Made by a program: the position numbers and the translations under genes. From positions 22,284,001 through 22,348,000 of the forward strand of contig NC_092671.1 in the NCBI RefSeq assembly GCF_964355755.1: a stretch of 64,000 nucleotides of DNA. The letters run 5' to 3'. Of this stretch, positions 46,478 to 58,928 are shown one piece after another (the stretch's first letter is position 1; each line of letters begins with the position of its first letter). Source of the stretch: Antedon mediterranea. Its lineage: Eukaryota > Echinodermata > Crinoidea > Comatulida > Antedonidae. The notes under the pieces are model-generated. The model made no database searches. It was not told where the DNA came from and saw only the letters and a program-made list of their open reading frames with translations.

Positions 46478-49400
46478 AAGCGAGAGAGAGATAGATCAGC
46501 GAGAGAGAGAGATCAGCGAGAGAGAGATAGATCGGCGAGAGAGAGAGAGAGAGAGAGAGATATATAGATCAGCGAGAGAGAGATAGATCAGCGAGAGAGA
46601 GAGAGAGAGATATATAGATCACCGAGAGAAAGAGATAGATCAGCGAGAAAAAGATAGATCAGTGAGAGAGAGATAGATCAGCAAGAGAGAGAGAGATAGA
46701 TCAGCGAGAGAGAGATAGATCAGCGAGAGAGAGAGATAGATAAGCGAGAGAAAGAGAGAAAGATCAGCGAGAGAGACAGATAGATCAGCGAGAGAGAGAG
46801 ATAGATCAGTGAGAGAGAGAGAGAGAGATAGATCAGCGAGAGAGAGAGAGATAGATCAGCGAGAGAGAGAGAGATAGATTAGCGAGAGAGAGAGAGATAG
46901 ATCAGCGAGAGAGAGAGAGTTAGATCAGCGAGAGAGAGAGAGATAGATAAGCGAGAGAAAGGGATAGATCAGCGAGAGAGAGATAGATCAGCGAGAGAGT
47001 GATAGATCAGCGAGAGAGAGAGATATATCAGCGAGAGAGAGATAGATCAGCGAGAGAGAGATAGATCAGCGAGAGAGATGGATCAGCGAGAGAGAGATAG
47101 ATCAGCGAGAGACAGATAGATCAGCGAGAGAGAGATAGATCAGCGAGAGAAAGATAGATCAGCGAGAGAGATCAGCGAGAGAGAGAGATAGATCAGCGAG
47201 AGAAAGATAGATCAGCGAGAGAGAGATAGATCAGCGAGAGATAGATAGATCAGCGAGATAGAGATAGATCAGCGAGAGAGAGAGATAGATCAGCGAGAGA
47301 GAGATAGATCAGCGAGAGAAAGAGATAGATCAGCGAGAGAGAGAGATAGATCAGCGAGAGAGAGAGAGATAGATCAGCGAGAGAGAGAGAGATAGATCAG
47401 TGAGAGATTGATCAGCGAGAGAGAAAGATCAGCGAGAGAGAGATAGATCAGCGAGAGAGAGATAGATCAGCGAGAGAGAGATAGATCAGCGAGAGAGAGA
47501 TAGACCAGCGAGAGAGAGATAGATCAGCGAGAGAGAGAGAGAGAGAGAGATAGATCAGCTAGAGAGAGAGATAGATCAGCGAGAGAAAGAGATAGATCAG
47601 CGAGAGAGAGAGATAGATCAGCGAGAGAGAGAGAGATAGATCAGCGAGAGAGAGAGATAGATCAGCGAGAGATTGATCAGCGAGAGAGAAAGATCAGCGA
47701 GAGAGAGATAGATCAGCGAGAGATAGATAGATCAGCGAGAGAGAGATAGATCAGCGAGAGAGAGATAAATCAGCGAGAGAGAGAGAGAGAGAGATCAGCG
47801 AGAGAGAGAGATAGATCAGCAAGAAAGAGATAGATCAGCGAGAGAGAGATAGATCAGCGAGATAGATCAGCGAGAGAGATAGATCAGCGAGAGAGAGAGA
47901 GAGAGAGATAGATCAACGAGAGAGAGAGATAGATCAGCGAGAAAGAGATAGATCAGCGAGAGAGAGATAGATCAGCAAGAGAGAGATAGATCAGCGAGAG
48001 AGAGATAGATCAGCGAGAGAGAGAGAGAGATAGATCAGCTAGAGAGAGAGATAGATCAGCGAGAGAAAGAGATAGATCAGCGAGAGAGAGAGAGATAGAT
48101 CAGCGAGAGAGAGAGAGAGAGAGAGATAGATCAGCGAGAGAGAGAGATAGATCAGCGAGAGATTGATCAGCGAGAGAGAAAGATCAGCGAGAGAGAGATA
48201 GATCAGCGAGAGATAGATAGATCAGCGAGAGAGAGATAGATCAGCGAGAGAGAGATAGATCAGCGAGAGAGAAAGAGAGAGATAGATCAGCGAGAGAGAG
48301 AGATAGATCAGCAAGAAAGAGATAGATCAGCGAGAGAGAGATAGATCAGCGAGATAGATCAGCGAGAGGGAGATAGATCTGCGATAGAGATATAGATCAG
48401 CGAGAGAGAGAGACAGATCAGCGAGAGAGAGAGATAGATCAGCGAGAGAGAGATAGATCAGCGAGAGAGAGAGAGAGAGATAGATCACCGAGAGAGAGAG
48501 AGAGATAGATCAGCGAGAAAGAGATAGATCAGCGAGAGAGAGATAGATCAGCAAGAGAGAGATAGATCAGCGAGAGAGAGATAGATCAGCGAGAGAGAGA
48601 GATAGATAAGCGAGAGAAAGAAAGACAGATCAGCGAGAGAGACAGATAGATCAGCGAGAGAGAGAGATAGATCAGCGAGAGAGAGAGAGAGAGATAGATA
48701 GATCAGCGAGAGAGAGAGATAGATCAGCGATAGAGAGATAGATCAGCGAGAGACAGATAGATCAGCGAGAGACAGATAGATCAGCGAGAGACAGATAGAT
48801 CAGCGAGAGAAAGATAGATCAGCGAGAGAGATCAGCGAGAGAGAGATAGATCAGCGAAAGAGAGATAGATCAGCGAGAGATAGATAGATCAGCGAGAGAG
48901 AGATAGATCAGCGAGAGAGAGATAGATCAGCGAGAGAGAGAGAGATAGATCAGCGAGAGAGAGAGAGATAGATCAGCGAGAGAGAGAGAGAGATAGATCA
49001 GCGAGAGATTGATCAGCGAGAGAGAAAGATCAGCGAGAGAGAGATAGATCAGCGAGAGAGAGAGATAGATCAGCGAGACAGAGATAGATCAGCGAAACAG
49101 AGATAGATAGATCAGCGAGAGAGAGAGAGAGAGAAAGAGAGAGATAGATCAGCGAGAGATAGATCAGCGAGAGAGAGAGATAGATCAGCAAGAGAGAGAG
49201 AGATAGATCAACGAGAGAGAGAGATAGATCAGCGAGAGAGAGATATATCAGCGAGAGAGAGATATAGATCAGCGAGAGAGAGAGAGATAGATCAGCGAGA
49301 GATAGATCAGCGAGAGAGAGATAGATCAGCGAGAGAGAGAGATCAGCGTGAGAGAGATAGATCAGCGAGAGAGAGAGAGAGGGGGGTGGGGTGGAGAGAG

Positions 49401-50425
49401 AGAGAGATAGATCAGCGAGAGAGAGAGAGAGATAGATAGATCAGCGAGAGAGAGAGATAGATCAGCGATAGAGAGATAGATCAGCGAGAGACAGATAGAT
49501 CAGCGAGAGACAGATAGATCAGCGAGAGAGAGATAGATCAGCGAGAGAAAGATAGATCAGCGAGAGAGATCAGCGAGAGAGAGATAGATCAGCGAAAGAG
49601 AGATAGATAAGCGAGAGATAGATAGATCAGCGAGAGAGAGATAGATCAGCGAGAGAGAGAGAGATAGATCAGCGAGAGAGAGATAGATCAGCGAGAGAGA
49701 GAGAGATAGATCAGCGAGAGAGAGATAGATCAGCGAGAGATTGATCAGCGAGAGAGAAAGATCAGCGAGAGAGAGATAGATCAGCGAGAGAGAGAGAGAT
49801 AGATCAGCGAGACAGAGATAGATCAGCGAAACAGAGATAGATAGATCAGCGAGAGAGAGAGAGAGATCAGCGAGAGATAGATCAGCGAGAGAGAGATAGA
49901 TCAGCGAGAGAGAGAGATCAGCGTGAGAGAGATAGATCAGCGAGAGAGAGAGAGAGGGGGTGGGGTGGAGAGAGAGAGAGAGATAGATCAGCGAGAGAGA
50001 GAGAGAGAGATAGATAGATCAGCGAGAGAGAGAGATAGATCAGCGATAGAGAGATAGATCAGCGAGAGACAGATAGATCAGCGAGAGACAGATAGATCAG
50101 CGAGAGAGAGATAGATCAGCGAGAGAAAGATAGATCAGCGAGAGAGATCAGCGAGAGAGAGATAGATCAGCGAAAGAGAGATAGATCAGCGAGAGATAGA
50201 TAGATCAGCGAGAGAGAGATAGATCAGCGAGAGAGAGAGAGATAGATCAGCGAGAGAGAGATAGATCAGCGAGAGAGAGAGAGATAGATCAGCGATAGAG
50301 AGAGAGATAGATCAGCGAGAGATTGATCAGCGAGAGAGAAAGATCAGCGAGAGAGAGATAGATCAGCGAGAGAGAGAGATAGATCAGCGAGACAGAGATA
50401 GATCAGCGAAACAGAGATAGATAGA

Positions 50426-50456
<31 letters not shown>

Positions 50457-53063
50457 TAGATCAGCGAGAGATAGATCAGCGAGAGAGAGAGATAGATCAG
50501 CAAGAGAGAGAGAGATAGATCAACGAGAGAGAGAGATAGATCAGCGAGAGAGAGATATATCAGCGAGAGAGAGAGATAGATCAGCGTAAGAGAGAGAGAT
50601 AGATCAGCGAGAGATAGATCAGCGAGAGAGAGATAGATCAGCGAGAGAGAGAGATCAGCGTGAGAGAGATAGATCAGCGAGAGAGAGAGAGAGGGGGGGG
50701 GTGGAGAGAGAGAGAGAGATAGATCAGCGAGAGAGAGAGATAGATCAGCGAGAGACAGAGATAGAACAGCGAGAGACAGAGATATATCAGCAAGAGAGAG
50801 ATATAGATCAGCGAGAGAGAGATGGATCAGCGAGAGAGAGATAGATCAGCGATAGAGAGATAGATCTGCGAGAGAGAGATAGATCAGCGAGAGAGAGATA
50901 TATCAGCGAGAGAGAGATAGATCAGCGAGAGAGAGAGATAGATCAGCGAGAGAGAGATAGATCAGCGAGAGAGAGAGATAGATCACCGAGAGAGAGAGAG
51001 ATAGATCAGCGAGAAAGAGATAGATCAGCGAGAGAGAGATAGATCAGTAAGAGAGAGATAGATCAGCGAGAGAGAGATAGATCGCGGAGAGAGAGAGATA
51101 GATAAGCAAGAGAAAGAGAGACAGATCAGCGAGAGAGACAGATAGTGTAGCGAGAGAGAGAGAGAGAGAGATCAGCGAGAGAGAGAGAGAGATAGATCAG
51201 CGAGAGAGAGAGAGAGAGAGAGATAGATCAGCGAGAGAGAGAGATAGATTAGCGAGAGAGAGAGAGAGAGAGAGATAGATCAGCGAGAGAGAGAGAGTTA
51301 GATCAGCGAGAGAGAGAGAGATAGATAAGGGAGAGAAAGAGATAGATCAGCGAGAGAGAGATAGATCAGCGAGAGAGTGATAGATCAGCGAGAGAGAGAG
51401 ATATATCAGCGAGAGAGAGATAGATCAGCGAGAGAGAGATAGATCAGCGAGAGAGAGAGATGGATCAGCGAGAGAGAGAGATAGATCAGCGAGAGACAGA
51501 TAGATCAGCGAGAGACAGATAGATCAGCGAGAGAGATCAGCGAGAGAGAGATAGATCAGCAAGAGAGAGATAGATCAGCGAGAGATAGATAGATCAGCGA
51601 GAAAGAGATAGATCAGCGAGAGAGAGATAGATCAGCGAGAGAGAGATAGATCAGCGAGAGAGAGAGATAGATCAGCGAGAGAGAGAGATAGATGAGCGAG
51701 AGAGAGAGAGATAGATCAGCGAGAGAGAGAGAGATAGATCAGCGAGAGATTGATCAGCGAGAGAGAAAGATCAGCGAGAGAGATAGATCAGCGAGAGAGA
51801 GATAGATCCGCGAGAGAGAGATAGATCAGCGAGAGAGAGAGATAGATCAGCGAGAGAGAAAGATAGATCAGCGAGAGAGAGATAGATCAGCGAGAGAGAG
51901 AGATGGATCAGCGAGAGAGAGATAGATCAGCGAGAGACAGATAGATCAGCGAGAGACAGATAGATCAGCGAGAGAGAGATAGATCAGCGAGAGAAAGATA
52001 GATCAGCGAGAGAGATCAGCGAGAGAGAGAGATAGATCAGCGAGAGAGAGATAGATCAGCGAGAGATAGATAGATCAGCGAGAGAGAGATAGATCAGCGA
52101 GAGAGAGATAGATCAGCGAGAGAGAGATAGATCAGCGAGAGAGAGAGATAGATCAGCGAGAGAGAGAGATAGATCAGCGAGAGAGCGAGAGAGATATATC
52201 AGCGAGAGATTGATCAGCGAGAGAGAAAGATCAGCGAGAGAGATAGATCAGCGACAGAGAAATAGATCCGCGAGAGAGAGATAGATCAGTGAGAGAGAGA
52301 GATAGATCAGCGAGAGAGAGAGATAGATCAGCGAGAGAGAGAGATAGATCAGCGAGAGAGAGAGAGAGATATATAGATCAGCGAGAGAGAGATAGATCAG
52401 CAAGAAAGAGATAGATCAGCGAGAGAGAGATAGATCAGCGAGAGAGAGATAGATCAGCGAGAGAAAGATAGATCAGCGAGAGAGATCAGCGAGAGAGAGA
52501 TAGATCAGCGAGAGAGAGATAGATCAGCGAGAGATAGATAGATCAGCGAGAGAGAGATAGATCAGCGAGAGAGAGATAGATCAGCGAGAGAGAGATAGAT
52601 CAGCGAGAGAAAGATAGATCAGTGAGAGAGATCAGCGAGAGAGAGATAGATCAGCGAGAGATAGATAGATCAGCGAGAGAGAGATAGATCAGCGAGAGAG
52701 AGATAGATCAGCGAGAGAGAGATAGATCAGCGAGAGAGAGAGATAGATCAGCGAGAGAGAGAGATAGATCAGCGAGAGAGAGAGAGATAGATCAGCGAGA
52801 GATTGATCAGCGAGAGAGAAAGATCAGCGAGAGAGATAGATCAGCGAGAGAGAGATAGATCCGTGAGAGAGAGATAGATCAGCGAGAGAGAGAGATAGAT
52901 CAGCGAGAGAGAGAGATAGATCAGCGAGAGAGAGAGAGAGAGATAGATCAGCTAGAGAGAGAGATAGATCAGCAAGAAAGAGATAGATCAGCGAGAGAGA
53001 AAGATCAGCGAGAGAGAGTTAGATCAGCGAGAGAGAGAGATAGATCAGCGAGAGAGAGATAGA

Positions 53064-53094
<31 letters not shown>

Positions 53095-54158
53095 TAGATC
53101 AGCGAGAGAGAGATGGATCAGCGAGAGAGAGAGATAGATCAGCGAGAGAGGGATAGATCAGCGAGAGAGAGAGAGAGATAGATCAGCGAGAGAGAGAGAT
53201 AGATCAGCGAGAGAGAGAGAGATAGATCAGAGAGAGAGAGAGATAGATCAGCGAGAGAGAGAGAGATAGATTAGCGAGAGAGAGAGAGATAGATCAGCGA
53301 GAGAGAGAGAGTTAGAACAGCGAGAGAGAGATAGATCAGCGAGAGAGAGAGAGAGCGAGAGAGATAGATCAGCGAGAGAGAGAGAGAGAGATAGATCAGC
53401 GAGAGAGAGAGATAGATTAGCGAGAGAGAGAGAGAGAGAGATAGATCAGCGAGAGAGAGAGAGAGATAGATCAGCGAGAGAGAGAGATAGATCAGCGAGA
53501 GAGCGATAGATCAGCGAGAGAGAGATAGATCGGCGAGAGAGAGATAGATCAGCGAGAGAGAGAGAGATAGATCAGCGAGAGAGAGATAGATCAGCGAGAG
53601 AGAGATAGAGAGAGATAGATCAGCGAGAGAGAGAGAGAGATAGATCAGCGAGAGAGAGAGATAGATCAGCGAGAGAGCGATAGATCAGCGAGAGAGAGAT
53701 AGATCGGCGAGAGAGAGATAGATCAGCGAGAGAGAGAGAGATAGATCAGCGAGAGAGAGATAGATCAGCGAGAGAAAGATAGATCAACGAGAGAGAGATA
53801 GATCAGTGAGAGAGAGATAGATCAGCGAGAGAGAGATAGATCAGCGAGAGAGAGATGGATCAGCGAGAGAGAGAGAGATAGATCAGCGAGAGACAGATAG
53901 ATCAGAGAGAGAGAGATAGATCAGCGAGAGAGATAGATCAGCGAGAGAGAGAGATAGATCAGCAAGAAAGAGATAGATCAGCGAGAGAGAGATAGATCAG
54001 CGAGAGAGAGATAGATCAGCGAGAGGGAGATAGATCAGCGAGAGAGAGATAGATCAGCGAGAGAGAGATAGATCAGCGAGAGGGAGATAGATAAGCGAGA
54101 GAGAGAGATATATATAGATCAGCGAGAGAGAGATAGATCAGCGAGAGAGAGAGATAGA

Positions 54159-54189
<31 letters not shown>

Positions 54190-54309
54190 TAGATCAGCTA
54201 GAGAGAGAGATAGATCAGCAAGAAAGAGATAGATCAGCGAGAAAGAAAGATCAGCGAGAGAGAGTTAGATCAGCGAGAGAGAGAGATAGATCAGCGAGAG
54301 AGAGATAGA

Positions 54310-54376
<67 letters not shown>

Positions 54377-54478
54377 TAGATCAGCGAGAGAGAGATGGAT
54401 CAGCGAGAGAGAGATAGATCAGCGAGAGAGGGATAGATCAGCGAGAGAGAGAGAGAGATAGATCAGCGAGAGAGAGAG
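46478..54478. repeat. Array 3 (left part): polypurine (GA)n-TAGATCAGC satellite
   Basis: Short degenerate monomers, usually 18-24 bp, of the form GATAGATCAGCGAGAGAGA with a variable number of GA dinucleotides; almost purely purine on + except for the TAGATCAGC core. Variants (GATTGATCAGC, GACAGATAG, AAAGATCAGC, GGGGTGGGGTGG near 49381, 49951 and 50694) recur in the same order and reveal blocks of several hundred bp. A pure (GA)n run lies at about 54310-54371. No coding sequence; long L/S-rich minus ORFs in this repeat are artefacts. Confidence 0.95.
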
Positions 54479-54834
54479 TGTAACGGTAGTCGTGTCGAGG
54501 GCCAAGACAATAACGATGGCACACAATGATTCAATGTACAAAATATAATATTTATTCAATCAAAAAGTAATATTATAAAACAATGTGAAACGTAGTGATT
54601 CTGACTGATGTTATAGTCTCAAGAATCAATACCCGAACTAACTAACTTAACTACAAAACATATATTTATATTAAGGGGACAGGAAGGATGACTAATTAAA
54701 TGGTACCACATCCTGATTGACTTTCCTTGGAAGACCCACCTCAGGAATGTAGTGTTCCAAGTTAAGTAGGCATCGGGGAGAGTAAGGGGTGAATAGCCTG
54801 TGTGACTAATAGGGTTTGGTCCCACCATGTTACA
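54479..54834 (-). repeat. 3' LTR of the Gmr1-like element (356 bp)
   Basis: Bounded by TGTAAC at 54479 and GTTACA ending at 54834, i.e. TG...CA ends with a 6-bp inverted repeat. The minus strand carries AATAAA (54556-54551), a plausible poly(A) signal. The purine-rich GAGCGGGGGAA lies immediately upstream in element sense (54845-54835), as a polypurine tract should. No second LTR is found in the window to check for divergence. Confidence 0.8.
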
Positions 54835-55628
54835 TTCCCCCGCTCGTCAATTCGAAGCCGTGTCTTCGAAACCAACGAGTCACTGAGCCAAAAATGTATT
54901 TAGAAACAAACTTAACTACCTAAACAAAAGAAAAATAACGCAAATCGTCACAAATCAATAAATCGGCAAACGTGGCAAAACATACAAAAGTAAAAGTAAA
55001 ATTGGTAAAAGTTCTCAAATTAAAAGTAATAATAATAATATAAAGTGTACATAATACTATATAGCTCAACAAACATGTTCAGTTGAAAATGATAGTCAGC
55101 AGGTCATAAATTTAGTAACTCCTGTATTTACTCCTGATGGATACATCAATCAGCTGTTGCCAAGAAACAAGTTGACCTGCTTCCCAAAATTCAGTTCATA
55201 ACAAAAAAATTTGAGAACGACATAACTGCAGTTGACTGTCCACTATATCTTGAAGAAAATCTTTAAAAAGTGTACATTTCTGGATTCAAGTTTCTCATCA
55301 ATCCGAGGAATAAAGTGAAATAGTTTATCAATAAGTAATTCTCATGTAAGTGTTAAAAGTTTCTTGTGATCCATTATAATTAACTTCATTCAGGGAACAT
55401 AGTTGTGAAAAGCTTCTTGTACCCAATGGGCAGGAGGGGAGAACCAATAAAACACAATTCAACATACACATCATCATGACAGTGGCAGTAAACTTAATAC
55501 TACATTTAACTAAATCCAATCTGATAAGCAAATAACAAGATGAAATTGATTTTACAAAATTATTGAAAAAGGCACTCTTAACTACTGTACATGTACATAA
55601 GGTGTAAAAATAAAGTATCCTAACATAA
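54835..55628 (-). other. 3' non-coding region of the Gmr1-like element with polypurine tract
   Basis: AT-rich sequence between the pol stop and the LTR. GAGCGGGGGAA at its LTR end (minus strand) is the candidate polypurine tract for plus-strand priming. A 108-codon minus ORF (55328-55654) overlaps the pol end and has no recognisable domain; an envelope-like ORF is not seen. Confidence 0.6.
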
Positions 55629-58600
55629 TTAGATTCGAGACAAAGCATCAGCATTAGTATTATGTGATCCTTTCTTATATTGAACAGTAAAACTATAAGG
55701 CTGTAAAGTCAAACTCCATCTAGTAAGACGAGGATTTGTAGTTTTCATTTGATCCAGCCATTTAATAGCTTTGTGATCTGTTTGTACTATAAAGGGCCGA
55801 CCATATAGATAAACATGAAATTGTCGTATGGCCCACAAAATAGCTAAGCATTCTTTTTCCATAATCCCATAGTTTTCTTCACACGGAGTTAATTTCTTAC
55901 TTAAATAGGCAACAGGGTGTTCATGTTCATTATCGTCACATTGGGTCAAGACTGCGCCGATAGCTTGATTGCTAGCGTCACATTGTAGGATAAATTGTTT
56001 ATCAAAATTTGGGCTTACTAATACAGGGGAATCGGTCAATTTTGTTTGTAAGGTTCTAAAGGAAGTTTCCATTTGCTCCGACCAGTTAACATTATTAGGG
56101 GATGATTTCCGAGTGGCCTCAGTCAGGGGGAGCGCAATTTGGGAAAAGTCAGGGATGAATTTCCGATAATAATTAGCGAGGCCTAAGAATGCCCGGATAT
56201 TGGTTTTGGTTATGGGGCGGGGATAGTTCTGTAAAGCAGATAATTTATCCGGACTGGGTCTTACTAGGCCGTTTCCAATTACATGACCCAAATATGACAC
56301 AGTTTCCTGGGCTATCTCACACTTAGTAGGTTTTACTGTGAGGCCTGCTGCGTTTATCCTATCTAGTACTTCAGTTATGTGGAGTAAGTGGGAATTCCAG
56401 TCGGTACTAAATATCGCAATGTCATCTAAATAAGCACGGGCAAAACATTCAGTGCCCCTTAGAATGTTATCAATTAGTCTCTGAAATGTACCTGGGCTAT
56501 TAGCCATGCCAAATGGCATAACTTTGTATTGGTATTGGCCCCATGGTGTAATAAATGCAGACTTAAGTTTAGCTTCATCAGTCAGAGCTATTTGGTAATA
56601 CCCTTGTGTTAGATCAAGTTTAGTAATGAATTTGGCATTACCGACCTTATCAATGATATCATCTATACGGGGCATAGGGTATGGGTCAATAATGGTGATT
56701 TTGTTTAATTCCCTGTAATCGGTACAAATACGTAGTGATCCATCCGGTTTTGGAACAGAAACAATGGGGGCAGCCCATGGGCTTGTCGATGGTTCAATGA
56801 TACCATTATCATGCATGTGTTGTATTTGTAATTTGACTGGGTCTTCTAATGCATAAGGGATTCTATAGGCTTTTTGTCTTATTGGGGTATCTGTTGTCGT
56901 ACGGACTTCATGTTTTACCATATCTGTTCTACCTGGGATATCTGTAAACATAAATCGTTTTGAGTAGAAGATATGGTGAAGGTCATCTTTCTGGGAAGGG
57001 GTAAGATAGCCCGGGATATCAATGTCTTTATAGGATTGGGCCTGGGAAGTGGCGGGGCCTGGTGGCTCAGGGGGAAACCAATCGTCTGGATCTGGGTCAG
57101 GGGCAGTGTACATACAATCATTGTTCTGTTTCTGTGGACGTTCGTTGTATAATCGTAGTAAATTAATGTGGTATGTTTTGTGTTTGTTACCAACTAGTAT
57201 TTCATAATTAACATCACTTACAACTTTAGAGATAGGATAGGGACCTTGCCATTTAGATTTTACTTTCGATGTGTCATCTGGGAGGAGAATTAATACTTTC
57301 TGTCCAACCTTAAATTTTCGAGGCAATGTTTTCTTATCATAATAATGTTTCTGTTTCGCTTGGGCTTGTTTAAGGTTGGTTCTAGCAATGTCATTAACAA
57401 CCCTTAATTTGTCTTGTAAGTCACTTATGTAATGAGAAATAGGTTGTTTGTTGTCTATCGTGTTTGTCATGCTGTCCTTTAAAAGTCGAAGTGGTGTTTT
57501 AACTTCGTGGGCAAATACAAGTTCAAAGGGTGTGAATCCTGTTGATTCCTGTTGGGCATCGCGGTATGCGAATAGAAATAAAGGAACATATCTATCCCAT
57601 TCATTAAATTGTTCCGGGGTGAGAGACTTTATCATATTTTTCATTGTCCCATTAAACTTCTCGACAAGACCATTTGTTTGCTGGTGAAAAGGGGTAGACG
57701 TCATCTGTTCAATTTGTAATAAGTCTGATAATTGTTTCATCAGTCGTGAAGTGAAGTTTGTGCCCTGATCGGATAGGATTTGTGATGGGAATCCAAAATC
57801 TTTGAACACCAGTATCAATGCATCGGCCACAGTTTTGGCTTCAATATTACTAAGGGGCACAGCAAAAGGGAATCGAGTGGCATAGTCGCAAATTGTCAGT
57901 ATATAGGCTTTTCTGTTTTTCGAACGTTTAAGTGGGCCTAGAATGTCAATTCCTACTTTGGAGAATGGTTGACCGACAATTTCTATGGGTTTCATGGGGG
58001 CCTTACTATACGTATTAGCATGGGCTGTTTTCTGACATATGTCGCATGTTCTACAGTACGTAGCAACATCCGAAAAAATACCTGGCCAATAAAAGGATTG
58101 TAGGATACGTTGTGTTGTTTTGTTTACACCGAGGTGGCCGGATGTTGGGTTGTCATGGGCTAAGGAAAGTATAGTCGGGCGATAAATTGTGGGCAATACG
58201 ATTTGTTCTAGGCCAGGGAGATTAACACTGGTCTTAATAGATTTCCATTTTCTAAATAATATATCATCTTTCAAATAAAAGCATACACGATGAGAATTAA
58301 TTTGGTCAAAAGAGACAGTTCTATCATGTATTATGGTGCTAATGGTTTTATCTTCTTTTTGTTGATGTGCAAGTTGGTGTGGTGTTGTTTTGATGTCCAA
58401 AGGTGAATGATCGGTAATGTGGGCAGTGGTAGTGTTGTCATTTTTCTTTACAATTCGGGACGATCTTGGGGAAGGTTTAAGTGGTAGGGCATCAGGGATT
58501 GGGGACGTTTTAACATTAAGGGCAGCAGCTAAATTAATAGCCTCTTGTCTTTCTTGGTCATGGGCTTGTTTTCTGGTAATAGCTAGTATAGAAGGGGGCC

Positions 58601-58925
58601 ATGTGACGTCGTTTGGGTTACCGGTCATAACTTCGTTGCCAAGTAATAAGTCTTTAGGGGTGTCATTACTCACGGCTGCCTTTAATTTTCCTCTATAGGC
58701 CTTACAATCAATATGTACGTGTACAACTGGGAGGGTTATGCATTGACCAGTAAAGCCTTGTACGGTGACAGTTTCACTGGTATAATCCTTGGGTTTAACA
58801 AAAGTACTTTTTACAATGCTTTGGGAGCACCCAGTGTCTCTAAGTATTTCAGCCTGTCTGTTGTTAATTGTACCAGACAGTAACCATGGGCTGGTCCCAC
58901 AATTGTGTTTAATATACAGGCCTAG
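55629..58925 (-). CDS. Gmr1-like pol: protease, integrase, reverse transcriptase, RNase H
   Basis: An open frame of 1098 codons between the TGA at 58928-58926 and TAA at 55631-55629; no own ATG is needed if it is made by readthrough. In order: aspartic protease with DTG in LRDTGCSQSI (DTG 58838-58830); integrase HHCC zinc finger (about 58160-58035, H-x-H then CRTCDIC); integrase D,D-35-E core with GIDILGP (near 57945), SDQGTNF (near 57765) and NGLVEKFNG (near 57662); a GPY-type segment KWQGPYPISK (near 57250); RT with KLDLTQGYYQI and the catalytic YLDD (near 56425); RNase H with LQCDASNQAIGAVL (near 55970) and DHKAIKWL. The frame ends in HNTNADALSRI, a usual RNase H end. Motifs look intact. 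The N-terminal integrase position is the notable feature. Confidence 0.92.
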   Translation of the reverse strand, partial: LGLYIKHNCGTSPWLLSGTINNRQAEILRDTGCSQSIVKSTFVKPKDYTSETVTVQGFTGQCITLPVVHVHIDCKAYRGKLKAAVSNDTPKDLLLGNEVMTGNPNDVTWPPSILAITRKQAHDQERQEAINLAAALNVKTSPIPDALPLKPSPRSSRIVKKNDNTTTAHITDHSPLDIKTTPHQLAHQQKEDKTISTIIHDRTVSFDQINSHRVCFYLKDDILFRKWKSIKTSVNLPGLEQIVLPTIYRPTILSLAHDNPTSGHLGVNKTTQRILQSFYWPGIFSDVATYCRTCDICQKTAHANTYSKAPMKPIEIVGQPFSKVGIDILGPLKRSKNRKAYILTICDYATRFPFAVPLSNIEAKTVADALILVFKDFGFPSQILSDQGTNFTSRLMKQLSDLLQIEQMTSTPFHQQTNGLVEKFNGTMKNMIKSLTPEQFNEWDRYVPLFLFAYRDAQQESTGFTPFELVFAHEVKTPLRLLKDSMTNTIDNKQPISHYISDLQDKLRVVNDIARTNLKQAQAKQKHYYDKKTLPRKFKVGQKVLILLPDDTSKVKSKWQGPYPISKVVSDVNYEILVGNKHKTYHINLLRLYNERPQKQNNDCMYTAPDPDPDDWFPPEPPGPATSQAQSYKDIDIPGYLTPSQKDDLHHIFYSKRFMFTDIPGRTDMVKHEVRTTTDTPIRQKAYRIPYALEDPVKLQIQHMHDNGIIEPSTSPWAAPIVSVPKPDGSLRICTDYRELNKITIIDPYPMPRIDDIIDKVGNAKFITKLDLTQGYYQIALTDEAKLKSAFITPWGQYQYKVMPFGMANSPGTFQRLIDNILRGTECFARAYLDDIAIFSTDWNSHLLHITEVLDRINAAGLTVKPTKCEIAQETVSYLGHVIGNGLVRPSPDKLSALQNYPRPITKTNIRAFLGLANYYRKFIPDFSQIALPLTEATRKSSPNNVNWSEQMETSFRTLQTKLTDSPVLVSPNFDKQFILQCDASNQAIGAVLTQCDDNEHEHPVAYLSKKLTPCEENYGIMEKECLAILWAIRQFHVYLYGRPFIVQTDHKAIKWLDQMKTTNPRLTRWSLTLQPYSFTVQYKKGSHNTNADALSRI

Positions 58926-58928
58926 TCA
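58922..58928 (-). promoter_or_regulatory. Candidate leaky stop TGA-CTAG between gag and pol
   Basis: Minus strand reads CAA TGA CTA GGC with gag before and pol after in the same frame. UGA followed by CUAG is the best-known context for stop-codon readthrough in cellular and viral mRNAs. It would yield mostly Gag and a minor Gag-Pol product. Readthrough itself is inferred. Confidence 0.6.

Noticed and set aside
55328-55654. 108-residue minus ORF after pol as an envelope or extra gene
   Set aside because: Overlaps the pol end, has no signal, membrane pattern or known motif typical of envelope proteins.
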